Of a DNA stretch of 64,000 bases, positions 17,012 through 25,886 are shown one piece after another. The translations under genes were made by a program, and so were the position numbers. The notes beneath the pieces were generated by a model. That model was not told the DNA's origin, did no database searches, and saw only the letters and a list, made by a program, of their open reading frames with translations. Each line of letters starts with the position of its first letter. Position 1 is the first letter of the stretch. Source of the stretch: PALSA-968 sp964387075 (lineage in GTDB: Bacteria; Bacteroidota; Bacteroidia; B-17B0; Aurantibacillaceae); the NCBI GenBank assembly GCA_964387075.1, contig CAYLVB010000004.1, positions 124,001 to 188,000 on the forward strand, given 5' to 3'.

Positions 17012-17949
17012 CGCAGGAATTTGCCGGTTTTTAATTTTAGTTCTTTCTCCTCAGAAGTCCACTTTTTTACAAAGATCTCGCCGCCCTCCACAAAGAAGTG
17101 AAAGGTTTTTTCCGAAGATCTGAAAACAAGTCCTGTGGAAAAGGGATGCTGACCTTCTCTTGGTGTGAATTCCGCTTCAAGGATAGAGATCTTCTTGTTA
17201 TCATAGAATAGAAAGGCGCCCGGGTAAGGATAGCCGAAAGCGTAAATGAAAGTAAGTATATCCTTGCCTTTCCAGTTCAGGTAGATCTTGCCGTCGCGGG
17301 GCGTAAACAGTTTCGGGTAGTAATAAGAAACTTCGTTATCCTGGGCCTCTCCTTTGTATCCGCTCTTAAGTTTAGGTAGGGATTCCGTTAAAAGTTCTCC
17401 TAATATTTTTATGCGGGACTTGAAGATATCCAAAGGATAAGCGTTTTTGTCGATCGTGTATGGTTTTTTGCAGATGATGTTTCCCGCGTCGAGCTTTTCG
17501 TTGATAAAGTGCGAGGTGGCATGCTGTGTGCTGCCACGGGCCCCGTTCAGTATCATCCAGCTGTCTATTCCTCCGCCGCGCCAATGTGGAATATCGAAGG
17601 GATGCAGGTTGATGCAGTACGTTACGCTGTTTATTAGTTCTGATCTTAAAATGTCCCTGCAACCTATCGTAACGATGCAATCTGCTTTATAAGCTTTGAT
17701 GGCAGCCAGGTTTTCGGGAGAATTGAGCGTGTCGTATTCGTTTACCGGTATGCCATAGTCTTTTGCTACGTCAAACACATTATAGGCATAATCGCCCCAG
17801 CGTTCTTTGTGTAGTTCAAAAAGCTCAAGGTCGTATTTGTGCAGCACTTTTTTGTGCGTGAAGACCGCTGCCACTTCGTGCCCTGTTTGTTTTGCACTTT
17901 CAATGCAAAATTTTACGCCGGCCGTATGTCCAATGAAAAGCAGCCTCAT
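17008..17949 (-). CDS. Sugar N-formyltransferase (Met-tRNA formyltransferase fold)
   Basis: A 313-residue protein with the formyltransferase fold. The catalytic triad of the family can be placed: Asn114 and His116 in INLHPFDIPHWRGGG, and Asp154 in EKLDAGNII. The C-terminal ~90 residues form an extra OB-like domain, as in ArnA- and VioF-type enzymes. It should transfer a formyl group from N10-formyltetrahydrofolate to the amino group of a nucleotide sugar, probably the product of a neighbouring aminotransferase. Met-tRNA formylation is less likely, given the locus and the shorter linker. Overlaps both neighbours by 4 bases. Confidence 0.85.
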   Translation of the reverse strand: MRLLFIGHTAGVKFCIESAKQTGHEVAAVFTHKKVLHKYDLELFELHKERWGDYAYNVFDVAKDYGIPVNEYDTLNSPENLAAIKAYKADCIVTIGCRDILRSELINSVTYCINLHPFDIPHWRGGGIDSWMILNGARGSTQHATSHFINEKLDAGNIICKKPYTIDKNAYPLDIFKSRIKILGELLTESLPKLKSGYKGEAQDNEVSYYYPKLFTPRDGKIYLNWKGKDILTFIYAFGYPYPGAFLFYDNKKISILEAEFTPREGQHPFSTGLVFRSSEKTFHFFVEGGEIFVKKWTSEEKELKLKTGKFLR

Positions 17950-18584
17950 TTGTGTTTTTGTTTTAATTTTTTAGCGTATTTGCTCATCTCCTTACTGTTC
18001 TTGGTAAGATTGCCATTGTGCTGACGATAACGATACAGCGGAAGTATGATGTTGTAGATGGAGTATTTTTTTTGGAAACGGATGCGAAGATCTTCTTCTT
18101 CGCGGGCCCTGAATGATTCGTCGTACAGCCCGATGTTATATAACAGATCTTTTCTGAACATCACGCCGCAGGCTATTGGTTTTTTCTCTGAACTTACATG
18201 TTCCAGGTGTGTGCCCCTGTCATCAACCAGGTAATAATCTATGGAAACAGCGTCCAATTTGTTGTTTTCGGCAAGGAATGTTTTTTGCAGAAGTAAAAGA
18301 TCGCGGTGCATGTAATCGTCGGCGTCAAGGAAAACGATGAATTGCCCTTTGGCCTTTTTGATGCCGAAATTCCGTGCAGCGGCGAGCCCTACATTTTTAT
18401 CGAGATTGAACACTCGTACATCGTCCTCGTAATTCTCGAGGATCTTTTTGGTGCGGTCGGTGCTGGCATCGTTCACTACAATGACCTCGTAGCCTCTTTT
18501 GGACAGCGACTGATCAAGTACGCTCCGGATGGCTCTTTCAATGTAGTTCTCGTAATTGTAGGTGGTAATAATAACGCTTACCAT
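17946..18584 (-). CDS. Family 2 glycosyltransferase
   Basis: A 212-residue inverting GT-A enzyme. The N terminus VSVIITTYNYENYIERAI, VVNDASTD and FLDADDYMH (the metal-binding DxD-like motif) define GT2. RAREEEDLRIRF carries the late acidic catalytic region. It is short for GT2, lacking a C-terminal extension or membrane anchor. It probably adds a sugar at the cytoplasmic face of the membrane. It ends overlapping the formyltransferase start by 4 bases, and it starts one base after the preceding GT4 gene. Confidence 0.88.
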   Translation of the reverse strand: MVSVIITTYNYENYIERAIRSVLDQSLSKRGYEVIVVNDASTDRTKKILENYEDDVRVFNLDKNVGLAAARNFGIKKAKGQFIVFLDADDYMHRDLLLLQKTFLAENNKLDAVSIDYYLVDDRGTHLEHVSSEKKPIACGVMFRKDLLYNIGLYDESFRAREEEDLRIRFQKKYSIYNIILPLYRYRQHNGNLTKNSKEMSKYAKKLKQKHK

Positions 18585-18585
18585 A

Positions 18586-19821
18586 TTAATTGATTTTATT
18601 AGGGTAATTCAAAAGGTCTTTGGCAAAAGCAGTGTAATTGCTACTGTCGTTGAAATTGGCGAGGTAATGCTGTCTGGCGCCAGCGCTTAATTTTTTTTTG
18701 AGATTTGTATCTGAATGAAGTCTATGGATCGCGTCAACCAGGTTTTGTGTGGTAAATTGAACGGGAATAGTGAGGCCTGTATTTTCCGTGACGATCTCCG
18801 GCGTGCCGTATACCGAAGTTGCTATAACAGGGATTCCCGCGCTGATCGCTTCCATAATGGAGACCGGGAGACCTTCCACAATACTCAAATTCACGAACAG
18901 GTCGACCGGCTTTGATGTAAGATATTTTCTTACTTCTTCATTCGGTGTGTTTCCCATCAGTGTGATCTTTTTGTCGGCTGCCAGGCTTGCACTGATCTTT
19001 TCGATTCCGTCGCGTTGCTCGCCATCTCCAAAGTGCACCCACTGTACAGGAAACTTCAATTCCCGGATGGCCTTTGCCAGTTCTGTCATTCTTTTGTTGG
19101 CTGTGAGATTAGAGCAGGTGACTATGGTGAAGACATCTCCCCGTGTTTCGTTCACTCCATTATCAGATATACCAAGGTATGCATAGCTTACTTTATCTTT
19201 CCAAACCTTGAATTTGTTGCTAAAGAACTCCTTTCCATGCCTGCTTACTGTATAAATATGGTCGGCGTATTTAAATCGTGTGTACTCGAAGGAGGGAACT
19301 TTTAAGGAAGAAGCGATCGCCCAGTCGTGGCCATAAAGGTCTACCGAATGACCCCGGGTAACGAATTTTTGAATGATCCCTTTCATTTTCAGGATAGCGA
19401 GCATGATTGTGGCGTGGTGCGACCAATAAGTATAAAAAAACACTTCTTTTCCTTTGTAGTTCGCCTCGATGAAGGCACCGAAGTTTTTGGCGGTGTGAAT
19501 TTGGTGTTTGGCAATGTTCAACAGGTATTTAGGTCTTCTTATTTCTTTGGAAAGGTTGGGGGAGTGGCTAAGCTCGCTGACAGTGAGTTTTAATGCGGGT
19601 AAAAAATTCCCGCTGGTTTTTTTGAGTTGCGGGTTAAAGTTGAGAACCTCAATGTTGGCCGGTAATTTTTTGTTGTGTGCTGTTTCTTTTTCAAACCAAT
19701 CCGAAGGATAGATGATCACTTTTTCAAATTGTTTGGCCAGAAAGGGCAATTCGTTCTCTATATACTGTTCGCCATGGCCAAACGGGAAGGTCTTGGAGAA
19801 TAGAAAAAGGGTTTTGTTCAC
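18586..19821 (-). CDS. Family 4 glycosyltransferase
   Basis: A 411-residue GT-B retaining transferase. TFPFGHGEQYIENELPFLA at the N terminus and the donor-site motif EGLPVSIMEAISAGIPVIAT (E-x7-E) near residues 312-332 identify GT4. It shares one base with the next gene upstream (stop/start overlap at 19821), so the pair is co-translated. Donor and acceptor cannot be told. Confidence 0.9.
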   Translation of the reverse strand: MNKTLFLFSKTFPFGHGEQYIENELPFLAKQFEKVIIYPSDWFEKETAHNKKLPANIEVLNFNPQLKKTSGNFLPALKLTVSELSHSPNLSKEIRRPKYLLNIAKHQIHTAKNFGAFIEANYKGKEVFFYTYWSHHATIMLAILKMKGIIQKFVTRGHSVDLYGHDWAIASSLKVPSFEYTRFKYADHIYTVSRHGKEFFSNKFKVWKDKVSYAYLGISDNGVNETRGDVFTIVTCSNLTANKRMTELAKAIRELKFPVQWVHFGDGEQRDGIEKISASLAADKKITLMGNTPNEEVRKYLTSKPVDLFVNLSIVEGLPVSIMEAISAGIPVIATSVYGTPEIVTENTGLTIPVQFTTQNLVDAIHRLHSDTNLKKKLSAGARQHYLANFNDSSNYTAFAKDLLNYPNKIN

Positions 19822-20948
19822 TAAGCAAAGTATTGTTTTAACTGTTCGGTCACTTTAAGCACATCGTGTTCCGCCCTGGCGTATTGATAGGCGTTCTCAC
19901 CCAATTTCCGGACAAGTGCTTCATCTGTTACCAGTTTTTTGGCAGCCTCTCCTAATTGTTCGCGGCCCGTTACGACGCCGCAATTCAATTGTGATACATA
20001 CCCATCCGGATCTATCCCGCTGCTTAAAACGGGCAGCTTGTGCTTGGCGGCCTGGAGAAAGGTATTGGGAAAACCTTCGAGCAAGGAAGTACACACTAGT
20101 ATTTTTGATCCACGGAAAATGGAGTCCATTTCATTGGGATTTGCGAACTCCACAATAGTTAGATTAGCGGGTCTGCTGTCCAGTACTTGCGCGTGCAATT
20201 TCTTATCGGAATCGTTCATGACCATGAAAAAGCGCTGATGAGGCATGGCGGCGGCCAGTTTTACGAATTCAAGCGGCTGTTTTACGGCATTGGATTTTCC
20301 AACCCATAGAAAGTCGTATACTTTTTTCGAACTTTGCTCATCGGAGAATTTCACCGGGTTTTTAAGTAATATCCCTTCTTTTCCGTAATTCTTTTTTAGA
20401 TCGGCCAGTTGCGTTTTGTTCTGAACGAATATCTTATCCGCGGAATGGATCACTTTTTGAAAAAGATCCTCGTTGGTCTTAAAGATGTTTTGATGTGCGC
20501 CTCCCGAAACTTCGGCATCGGAAGCGATGAATAGAAAGAATGGTTTGTTATGCTCTTTGCAGTACTCGCTAAGTAAAAGTGTTGCAGAGGTGATCTCGAA
20601 AGCACAAAAGATAGCTGCACCGCTTTCTGCATAAATGCCGTATTTAAGATGTTTCTCATAAGCACTGCCGCTCAACTTCAAGGCACCCAACCGACCAAAA
20701 ACCGAACGACCTTTTGTTTTCTGACCGGAAACATGGTATGGGTGGCTAATTACAGTGATCCCCTCGAATTTTTGTTTTTTGGGCTGACCATGGTCTCTGA
20801 CAATCGCGCTCACTTCCAGATCCTTTTTCAATTCGTTCATAAAAGTATAGGCCCTGAACTCGGCGCCGCCAAAAGGATGGGAGGTACTGTTATCAAAAAG
20901 AGAATACGCGTCCAATACCTGGAAACATATTTTCTTTTTCGCATGCAT
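19821..20948 (-). CDS. Family 4 glycosyltransferase
   Basis: A 375-residue GT-B enzyme. HPFGGAEFRAYTFMNEL gives the GT4 glycine-rich acceptor loop; FLWVGKSNAVKQP and the donor motif EGFPNTFLQAAKHKLPVLSS (E-x7-E/Q variant) give the donor half. In the usual second Glu position the residue appears to be Gln (FLQAA), a small deviation also seen in some active GT4 enzymes. It overlaps the epimerase stop by one base. Confidence 0.88.
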   Translation of the reverse strand: MHAKKKICFQVLDAYSLFDNSTSHPFGGAEFRAYTFMNELKKDLEVSAIVRDHGQPKKQKFEGITVISHPYHVSGQKTKGRSVFGRLGALKLSGSAYEKHLKYGIYAESGAAIFCAFEITSATLLLSEYCKEHNKPFFLFIASDAEVSGGAHQNIFKTNEDLFQKVIHSADKIFVQNKTQLADLKKNYGKEGILLKNPVKFSDEQSSKKVYDFLWVGKSNAVKQPLEFVKLAAAMPHQRFFMVMNDSDKKLHAQVLDSRPANLTIVEFANPNEMDSIFRGSKILVCTSLLEGFPNTFLQAAKHKLPVLSSGIDPDGYVSQLNCGVVTGREQLGEAAKKLVTDEALVRKLGENAYQYARAEHDVLKVTEQLKQYFA

Positions 20949-21931
20949 TACTCTTTGCCTAATTTCTTTTTATACCAGTCCACCGTGATCTGAAGGCCCT
21001 CCTTGAGGTCGACCACAGATGAGTAACCTATTTTTTCTTTTGCTTTGTCTATGTTGGCAAAGCTATCCTTAATGTCTCCTTTTCGGGGCGGAAGGTGATT
21101 GGCCTTTATGTCGCGCTTCAATAGGGCGGCTATTTCGGTGAAAAGCTGATTTACCGAAGTGGTTCCTCCATAAGCTACATTCAATACCAGGGATTCTTCC
21201 TTGATATCGGCAAATGCCGCACAGAGATTGGCTTTGATAACATTGGCGATGAAGGTAAAATCGCGGGTGTTATCGCCATCTCCGTAAATGCCGGGCGCTT
21301 CGTTATCCAACAGTTTCGTAATAAAAATTGGAATTACCGCCGCGTAAGGGCCTTGAATGTTTTGTTTGGGACCAAACACGTTGAAATAGCGCATGCCTAC
21401 TGTTTTGAGGCCATAAACTTTGCTGAACACCTTCGCGTAAAGTTCATTGGTGTACTTTGTAACCGCGTAAGGAGATAAGAGGTTGCCGGTTTGCTCTTCT
21501 TTTTTAGGCATGTTCGGGTCATCTCCATAAACAGAAGAAGAAGAAGCGTATATAAAGCGCTGTACGTTATTGTCCTTGGCGGCTGTAAGCATATTCACCA
21601 GCCCATCCACGTTCACGGCGTTGGAAGAAACCGGATCGTTCACGCTGCGGGGAACAGATCCTAAAGCCGCCTGGTGAAGTACAATATCAATTCCCTGGCA
21701 GGCTTTTGTGCAATCTTCAATATTCCGGATATCGCCTTTCTGAAATTCAAAATTCGGGTTACCCTTCAATTCTTCCAGGTTTTCCATGAATCCTGTTGAA
21801 AGGTCATCCAACACTCTTACGAATTTGGCGCCATTGCTTACCAGGTAAACGCTCAGGTTAGAACCGATGAAGCCGGCCCCGCCCGTCACAAGGAATCTGT
21901 ACTTTGAAAGGTCGTTAGTGTGAAGTTTCAT
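20948..21931 (-). CDS. wbpP: UDP-N-acetylhexosamine/uronate C4 epimerase, WbpP type
   Basis: A 327-residue extended SDR. NAD motif TGGAGFIG (16-23), serine cluster SSSS (130-133), Tyr155 and Lys159. The stretch HQAALGSVPRSVNDP is characteristic of WbpP/WbgU/TviC epimerases, which act on N-acetylated sugars (UDP-GlcNAc/GalNAc or the corresponding uronic acids). It lies directly after asnB, overlapping by 17 bases. Together they suggest a GalNAc or GalNAcA residue that becomes amidated, which is an inference. Another SDR function such as dehydratase is less likely, because the dehydratase Asp-Glu pair is not seen. Confidence 0.87.
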   Translation of the reverse strand: MKLHTNDLSKYRFLVTGGAGFIGSNLSVYLVSNGAKFVRVLDDLSTGFMENLEELKGNPNFEFQKGDIRNIEDCTKACQGIDIVLHQAALGSVPRSVNDPVSSNAVNVDGLVNMLTAAKDNNVQRFIYASSSSVYGDDPNMPKKEEQTGNLLSPYAVTKYTNELYAKVFSKVYGLKTVGMRYFNVFGPKQNIQGPYAAVIPIFITKLLDNEAPGIYGDGDNTRDFTFIANVIKANLCAAFADIKEESLVLNVAYGGTTSVNQLFTEIAALLKRDIKANHLPPRKGDIKDSFANIDKAKEKIGYSSVVDLKEGLQITVDWYKKKLGKE

Positions 21932-23777
21932 GTGTTGTGTTTTCTGATTTAAAATTTCGCAACCATTCTTCGAGGAAGAGCAAAAGCCAGAGCGGACCGG
22001 TAAAATTCTGTTCGATCAGCTTCTCAATTTTTTTCTTGTCGAAGTAATGTAATATCTGAGAGTTGGAGGATAGCAGGTAGTCTTGTAATACCTCCCGCAA
22101 TTCGCCCTGTGCTGCGAACCACTTGCTTAATGGAACGCCGAAACCCATTTTCTTCCGGTAAATAAAGTCATCTTTGAAGTCGCGGCCAAGCAATTTCTTC
22201 AGCAGCATTTTCCCCTGCCATTTCTTTTCCGCGTTGTTGGTATTGATATTGAATTCTTCCGGAATGGAGGCTGCGAATTCCCAAACATCCTTGTCTATTA
22301 AAGGGGTTCTCGACTCGAGGCTGTGCACCATGCTGGCTACGTCCACTTTTGTAAGGATGTCGTAGTTCATGTAGGTCTTCATATCAAGATATTGAACCTT
22401 GTTCGCCATTGAGTAGTTCTTGGCCTCGCGCATCAATTCGTTGAAGATAGGCATCTCGATGTTCACATTCTCTTTGTATTCTTCTTTCCATAATTCAGAG
22501 CGGTCCTGGATGGGTAGGTATTGAATATGGCCGAACCATCTCTTCAAGCTATCCCTTTTTTCAAATTTCGATGGGAAGAGCGCCTGTAATTGATCGTAGT
22601 ATTTCCTTTTCCATCCCTCGCGGTAATTGCGCGGATCATATTGCATCCAGGCCAGGTGAGAGCCATAACCTGCAAAACACTCATCGCCACCGTCGCCACT
22701 TAGCACCATGGTAACGTGCTTACGTGCAAGTTGACAAACATAATAAGTAGGAATGGCGGAACTATCGCCATAAGGTTCTCCGTAATGTTTCACTAAAGTT
22801 GGAAGGATCTCAAGCGCATTTGGCCTTACGATCTCTGTATAATGATCGGTCTTGTAAGTTTTAGCCGCGAGATTGGAGTATTCCAATTCGTTGAAATCCT
22901 GTTCCTCAAACCCGATGCTGAAGGTTTTTACGGGCTGTTTTAATATTTTAGCCATGTAAGAAACCACCAGCGTAGAATCAATCCCTCCGGATAGAAAAGC
23001 GCCAAACGGAACATCAGATACCAAATGCGCTTCAACAGATTTTTTTAGTACGCTATCCAGTTCATGCAGCCACTCTTTCTCGGTCTTGATCTGCTTTTTA
23101 TTGTAATCTACATTCCAGTATTCTTTTGGCTCTTCCAGTTTTCCATTGAAGTGATAGACCACATAATGCGCGGGCTTTAGCTTGTAAATATTCTTAAAGA
23201 CCGTCTTGGGTGCAGGAATATACTGCAACCATAAATACTCATCCACAGCTTTCAGATCAGGCTCATAAGTAAAACCCTCTACTTTTTTGAGCGCCTGCAA
23301 TTCTGACGCAAAGGCAAAGCATTTGTCGGTCTTTAAGTAAAAGAACGGCTTGATGCCAAAATGGTCGCGTGCCGAGAATACGATCTCCTTTTTTGTATCA
23401 ACAATAGAAAAAGCGAACATGCCACGTAACTTTTTCAAAATGTCGGTTCCCCATTGTTCGTAACCATGTACGATCACCTCGGTATCCGATCTGGTCTTGA
23501 AAACGTGACCCGCGCTTTTTAACTGAACATAGAGTTCCTGGAAATTATAGATCTCTCCATTGAAGGTGATCCAGATGGTCTCATCTTCATTGGTCATGGG
23601 TTGCTTGCCGGTCTCCAGGTCAATGATCGAGAGCCTCCGGTGCCCAATGGCACCTTTGGCAAATAACTTCACGCCCGATCCATCGGGACCACGATGCCTG
23701 ATGGCATCGGTCATCCTCGTTACTTCTGGCTCAGTGACCGGTCTTTCGGTCCTGAATATTCCGGCAATTCCACACAT
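21915..23777 (-). CDS. asnB: AsnB-like glutamine-hydrolysing amidotransferase
   Basis: A 620-residue two-domain protein. Cys2 of MCGIAGIF is the N-terminal nucleophile of the glutaminase domain. SGGIDST (263-269) is the PP-loop of the synthetase domain, and GGDECFAGYG also fits AsnB. The chemistry is ATP-dependent amide formation from glutamine. In surface-glycan loci AsnB-like proteins often amidate uronic acid carboxyls rather than aspartate; the flanking WbpP-type epimerase supports that. Housekeeping asparagine synthesis cannot be excluded from sequence. It precedes the epimerase and follows a methyltransferase gene by 6 bases. Confidence 0.9.
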   Translation of the reverse strand: MCGIAGIFRTERPVTEPEVTRMTDAIRHRGPDGSGVKLFAKGAIGHRRLSIIDLETGKQPMTNEDETIWITFNGEIYNFQELYVQLKSAGHVFKTRSDTEVIVHGYEQWGTDILKKLRGMFAFSIVDTKKEIVFSARDHFGIKPFFYLKTDKCFAFASELQALKKVEGFTYEPDLKAVDEYLWLQYIPAPKTVFKNIYKLKPAHYVVYHFNGKLEEPKEYWNVDYNKKQIKTEKEWLHELDSVLKKSVEAHLVSDVPFGAFLSGGIDSTLVVSYMAKILKQPVKTFSIGFEEQDFNELEYSNLAAKTYKTDHYTEIVRPNALEILPTLVKHYGEPYGDSSAIPTYYVCQLARKHVTMVLSGDGGDECFAGYGSHLAWMQYDPRNYREGWKRKYYDQLQALFPSKFEKRDSLKRWFGHIQYLPIQDRSELWKEEYKENVNIEMPIFNELMREAKNYSMANKVQYLDMKTYMNYDILTKVDVASMVHSLESRTPLIDKDVWEFAASIPEEFNINTNNAEKKWQGKMLLKKLLGRDFKDDFIYRKKMGFGVPLSKWFAAQGELREVLQDYLLSSNSQILHYFDKKKIEKLIEQNFTGPLWLLLFLEEWLRNFKSENTTHETSH

Positions 23778-23783
23778 AAATGA

Positions 23784-24587
23784 TTATTTCTTTTTAAAGA
23801 GGTAAGTTCCGCAAGCCTCGCTCATGTCTTTATCAAGCATTTCAAAGCCTTTAGGAGCAAAGAAGTCCATCATTTGTTTGTCGTCGGCAACTTCATAGGG
23901 TAAACCGCCTAACCAATCCACGATGTCGTGATAAACATCCATTCCGCGCATGCGTTTTTCATTCCAGCCAAAAGGATTTTTGCCTTCTTTCCAGCGCTGT
24001 TTCATCATGGGCCAGATATAAACCGACCATTCCATGTATTTTTTCCCGAAGTAACCGGCGGCGTTGTATTTTTTCTTTAAAGCCAGGTCGTAATCGTAGG
24101 TTTTAACTCCCTGGTAGATGGAGATAAGGAAATGCCCGCCCGGCTTAACGAGTTCGGCGGCGTTCCCAATGGCTTCCCACATGCTACCGGTGTGGTGCAA
24201 TACGCCCCATGAATAAACAAGGTCGTATTTGCCGAGTGTGTCCATGTATTTTTTATCAAGCACGCTTCCGTGTTCTACTTTCCAATTGGCGGGCTTGCCC
24301 ATTTTTTCCCAGAGGGAGGTGGTGGCGGCCACGCTGTTCGGATCGTAATCGAAGGAGAAAAGCTTAGCCGGTTCGAATGATTGCAGCATAAAAGAGTGAA
24401 TGCCCGAACCGCTGCCGATATCAATGACATCTTTTCCTTTTAATTCAACACGCCCGTTGAACCATCTTTCGAGGTCCTTACGCGAGCGTTTGAAAGAATC
24501 TTCGTCAATAACCTTGAGCAGGTTCTGCCAGTTCTTACCGAATGAGAAGGTGATCTTGTCTTTTTCGGCGATCTTGTCTTGTTCCAT
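23784..24587 (-). CDS. Class I SAM-dependent methyltransferase
   Basis: A 267-residue methyltransferase. DVIDIGSGSGIHS is motif I, FSFDYDPNS the acidic motif II, and DLVYSWGVLHHTG motif IV with the LHH pattern common to small-molecule and sugar methyltransferases. Substrate unknown; a sugar or glycan-terminal methyl group, which can stop chain growth in ABC-transporter systems, is one option. It is 33 bases downstream of a GT4 gene and 6 bases upstream of asnB. Confidence 0.85.
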   Translation of the reverse strand: MEQDKIAEKDKITFSFGKNWQNLLKVIDEDSFKRSRKDLERWFNGRVELKGKDVIDIGSGSGIHSFMLQSFEPAKLFSFDYDPNSVAATTSLWEKMGKPANWKVEHGSVLDKKYMDTLGKYDLVYSWGVLHHTGSMWEAIGNAAELVKPGGHFLISIYQGVKTYDYDLALKKKYNAAGYFGKKYMEWSVYIWPMMKQRWKEGKNPFGWNEKRMRGMDVYHDIVDWLGGLPYEVADDKQMMDFFAPKGFEMLDKDMSEACGTYLFKKK

Positions 24588-24620
24588 TGTTTATTTTTTA
24601 GGGGTTTACTTATTTTATGT

Positions 24621-25886
24621 TTAGTTGTATTTGCTTATTGCTTTTTGATAAAGCTGCACTATTTGCGGAATGATATGTTCGGGCGAAAGTTTGTCGATGC
24701 GTTCAACAGCTTTCTTTTCCATTTGTTCTTTTTTGTCTTTTGGTAAGGCCAATGCCTCATCGATCGCTTCGTACAATTGTTCGGGCGCGTCGATTGGCAC
24801 GAGGTAGCCGTTCACTTTGTCTTCTATCAATTGCTCAAAACCATTGCCGCGTGTGCCGATCACGATCTTTCCGTGGGCCATTGCTTCAATACAGGTATTC
24901 GGGAAATTATCGTTCCGCGAAGGAAGTGTCACGATCTGCGCGTGACGGATTATGGGATACAGGCTGCTGTGCGGTATTTTGCCAATGTGAATGACGCGAT
25001 CACTGAACTCTCCTGCCTCTTTTTTCAGGTATTCGATCATGTTTACTCCGTCAAGCTTACTGTGCAGTACTTTGCCCACAAAAACGAAGTTGTGATCAGG
25101 ATATCTTTCCAAAAAGGACTTAATGCCTCTTGCAATGGTTCCGCAACCTTTGATAAGACCGATGGTACCGAAGAACAATAAATATTTTTTGTTCTTTAAT
25201 TGTTCGTTGTATACCGATTCATCCTCCTTAACGGAATCTTTGATGTAAAGCGATTCGATGATCTGGATATCGCGGTGGATCTGTTTTTTCAGTCTTTCCG
25301 CGGTTGCTACCGACGGACCAAAAATGGCATCCATTTTTTTGAGGGTATTGTTCTCTAATTTTTCCTGCAGGATGATCTGCTTCAGGGTTTCGCCATATCC
25401 GCCATACTTAAAGGCTTCGGCGTTAGAACCCGAAAGACGGGCAACGGAAGGAATATTCCTGGGCCTGAAATATCCAACGCCTCCCAGGTTTGCGAAGTGG
25501 ATCACGTCGAATTTTATCTCAGCTGTTTTATTTTTCAGAAATTCGTTCAGCGAATGACTTTGTTGCCTCAGCCAGCGGCGAGATTCCCATTTTTGCCAGG
25601 CGTCTATCTTGACATAATATTTGCGCTTCAGGTTTGAGTAAGGTTTGCAAAGTAAACGGTTCGAATAGATCCAGTCGTCATACCTCCTTATTTTCACGCG
25701 ATACACCTCAATTCCGTCATGCATGATCTTCTCGTCTTCCTGCGAGCTCACGAACACAACCGGGCGGTGGCCAAACAGTTGCAGCGACTTAGCCAGGCGA
25801 TAGGTGTAATTGGCCAAACCTCCGTCAAAACTCGATTCAGTGACAAACTCGGAGGTAACGATGGCTATGGTCAGTTTTTGATTCAA
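24621..25886 (-). CDS. Family 4 glycosyltransferase (tandem paralog 2)
   Basis: A 421-residue GT4. TSEFVTESSFDGGLANYTYRL at the N terminus, YLLFFGTIGLIKGCGTIA in the donor half, and the late FPNTCIEAMAHGKIVIGT carrying the E-x7-E-like site. It aligns along its whole length with the adjacent 25883-27196 protein (shared ANYTYRLA, GHRPVVFV, KLLCKPYS-like, IKGxxTIAR, IPHSSLYPIIR/MPHAKLYPIIR and FPNTCIEAM), so the two arose by tandem duplication. They overlap by 4 bases. They probably add different or alternating residues. Confidence 0.9.
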   Translation of the reverse strand: MNQKLTIAIVTSEFVTESSFDGGLANYTYRLAKSLQLFGHRPVVFVSSQEDEKIMHDGIEVYRVKIRRYDDWIYSNRLLCKPYSNLKRKYYVKIDAWQKWESRRWLRQQSHSLNEFLKNKTAEIKFDVIHFANLGGVGYFRPRNIPSVARLSGSNAEAFKYGGYGETLKQIILQEKLENNTLKKMDAIFGPSVATAERLKKQIHRDIQIIESLYIKDSVKEDESVYNEQLKNKKYLLFFGTIGLIKGCGTIARGIKSFLERYPDHNFVFVGKVLHSKLDGVNMIEYLKKEAGEFSDRVIHIGKIPHSSLYPIIRHAQIVTLPSRNDNFPNTCIEAMAHGKIVIGTRGNGFEQLIEDKVNGYLVPIDAPEQLYEAIDEALALPKDKKEQMEKKAVERIDKLSPEHIIPQIVQLYQKAISKYN

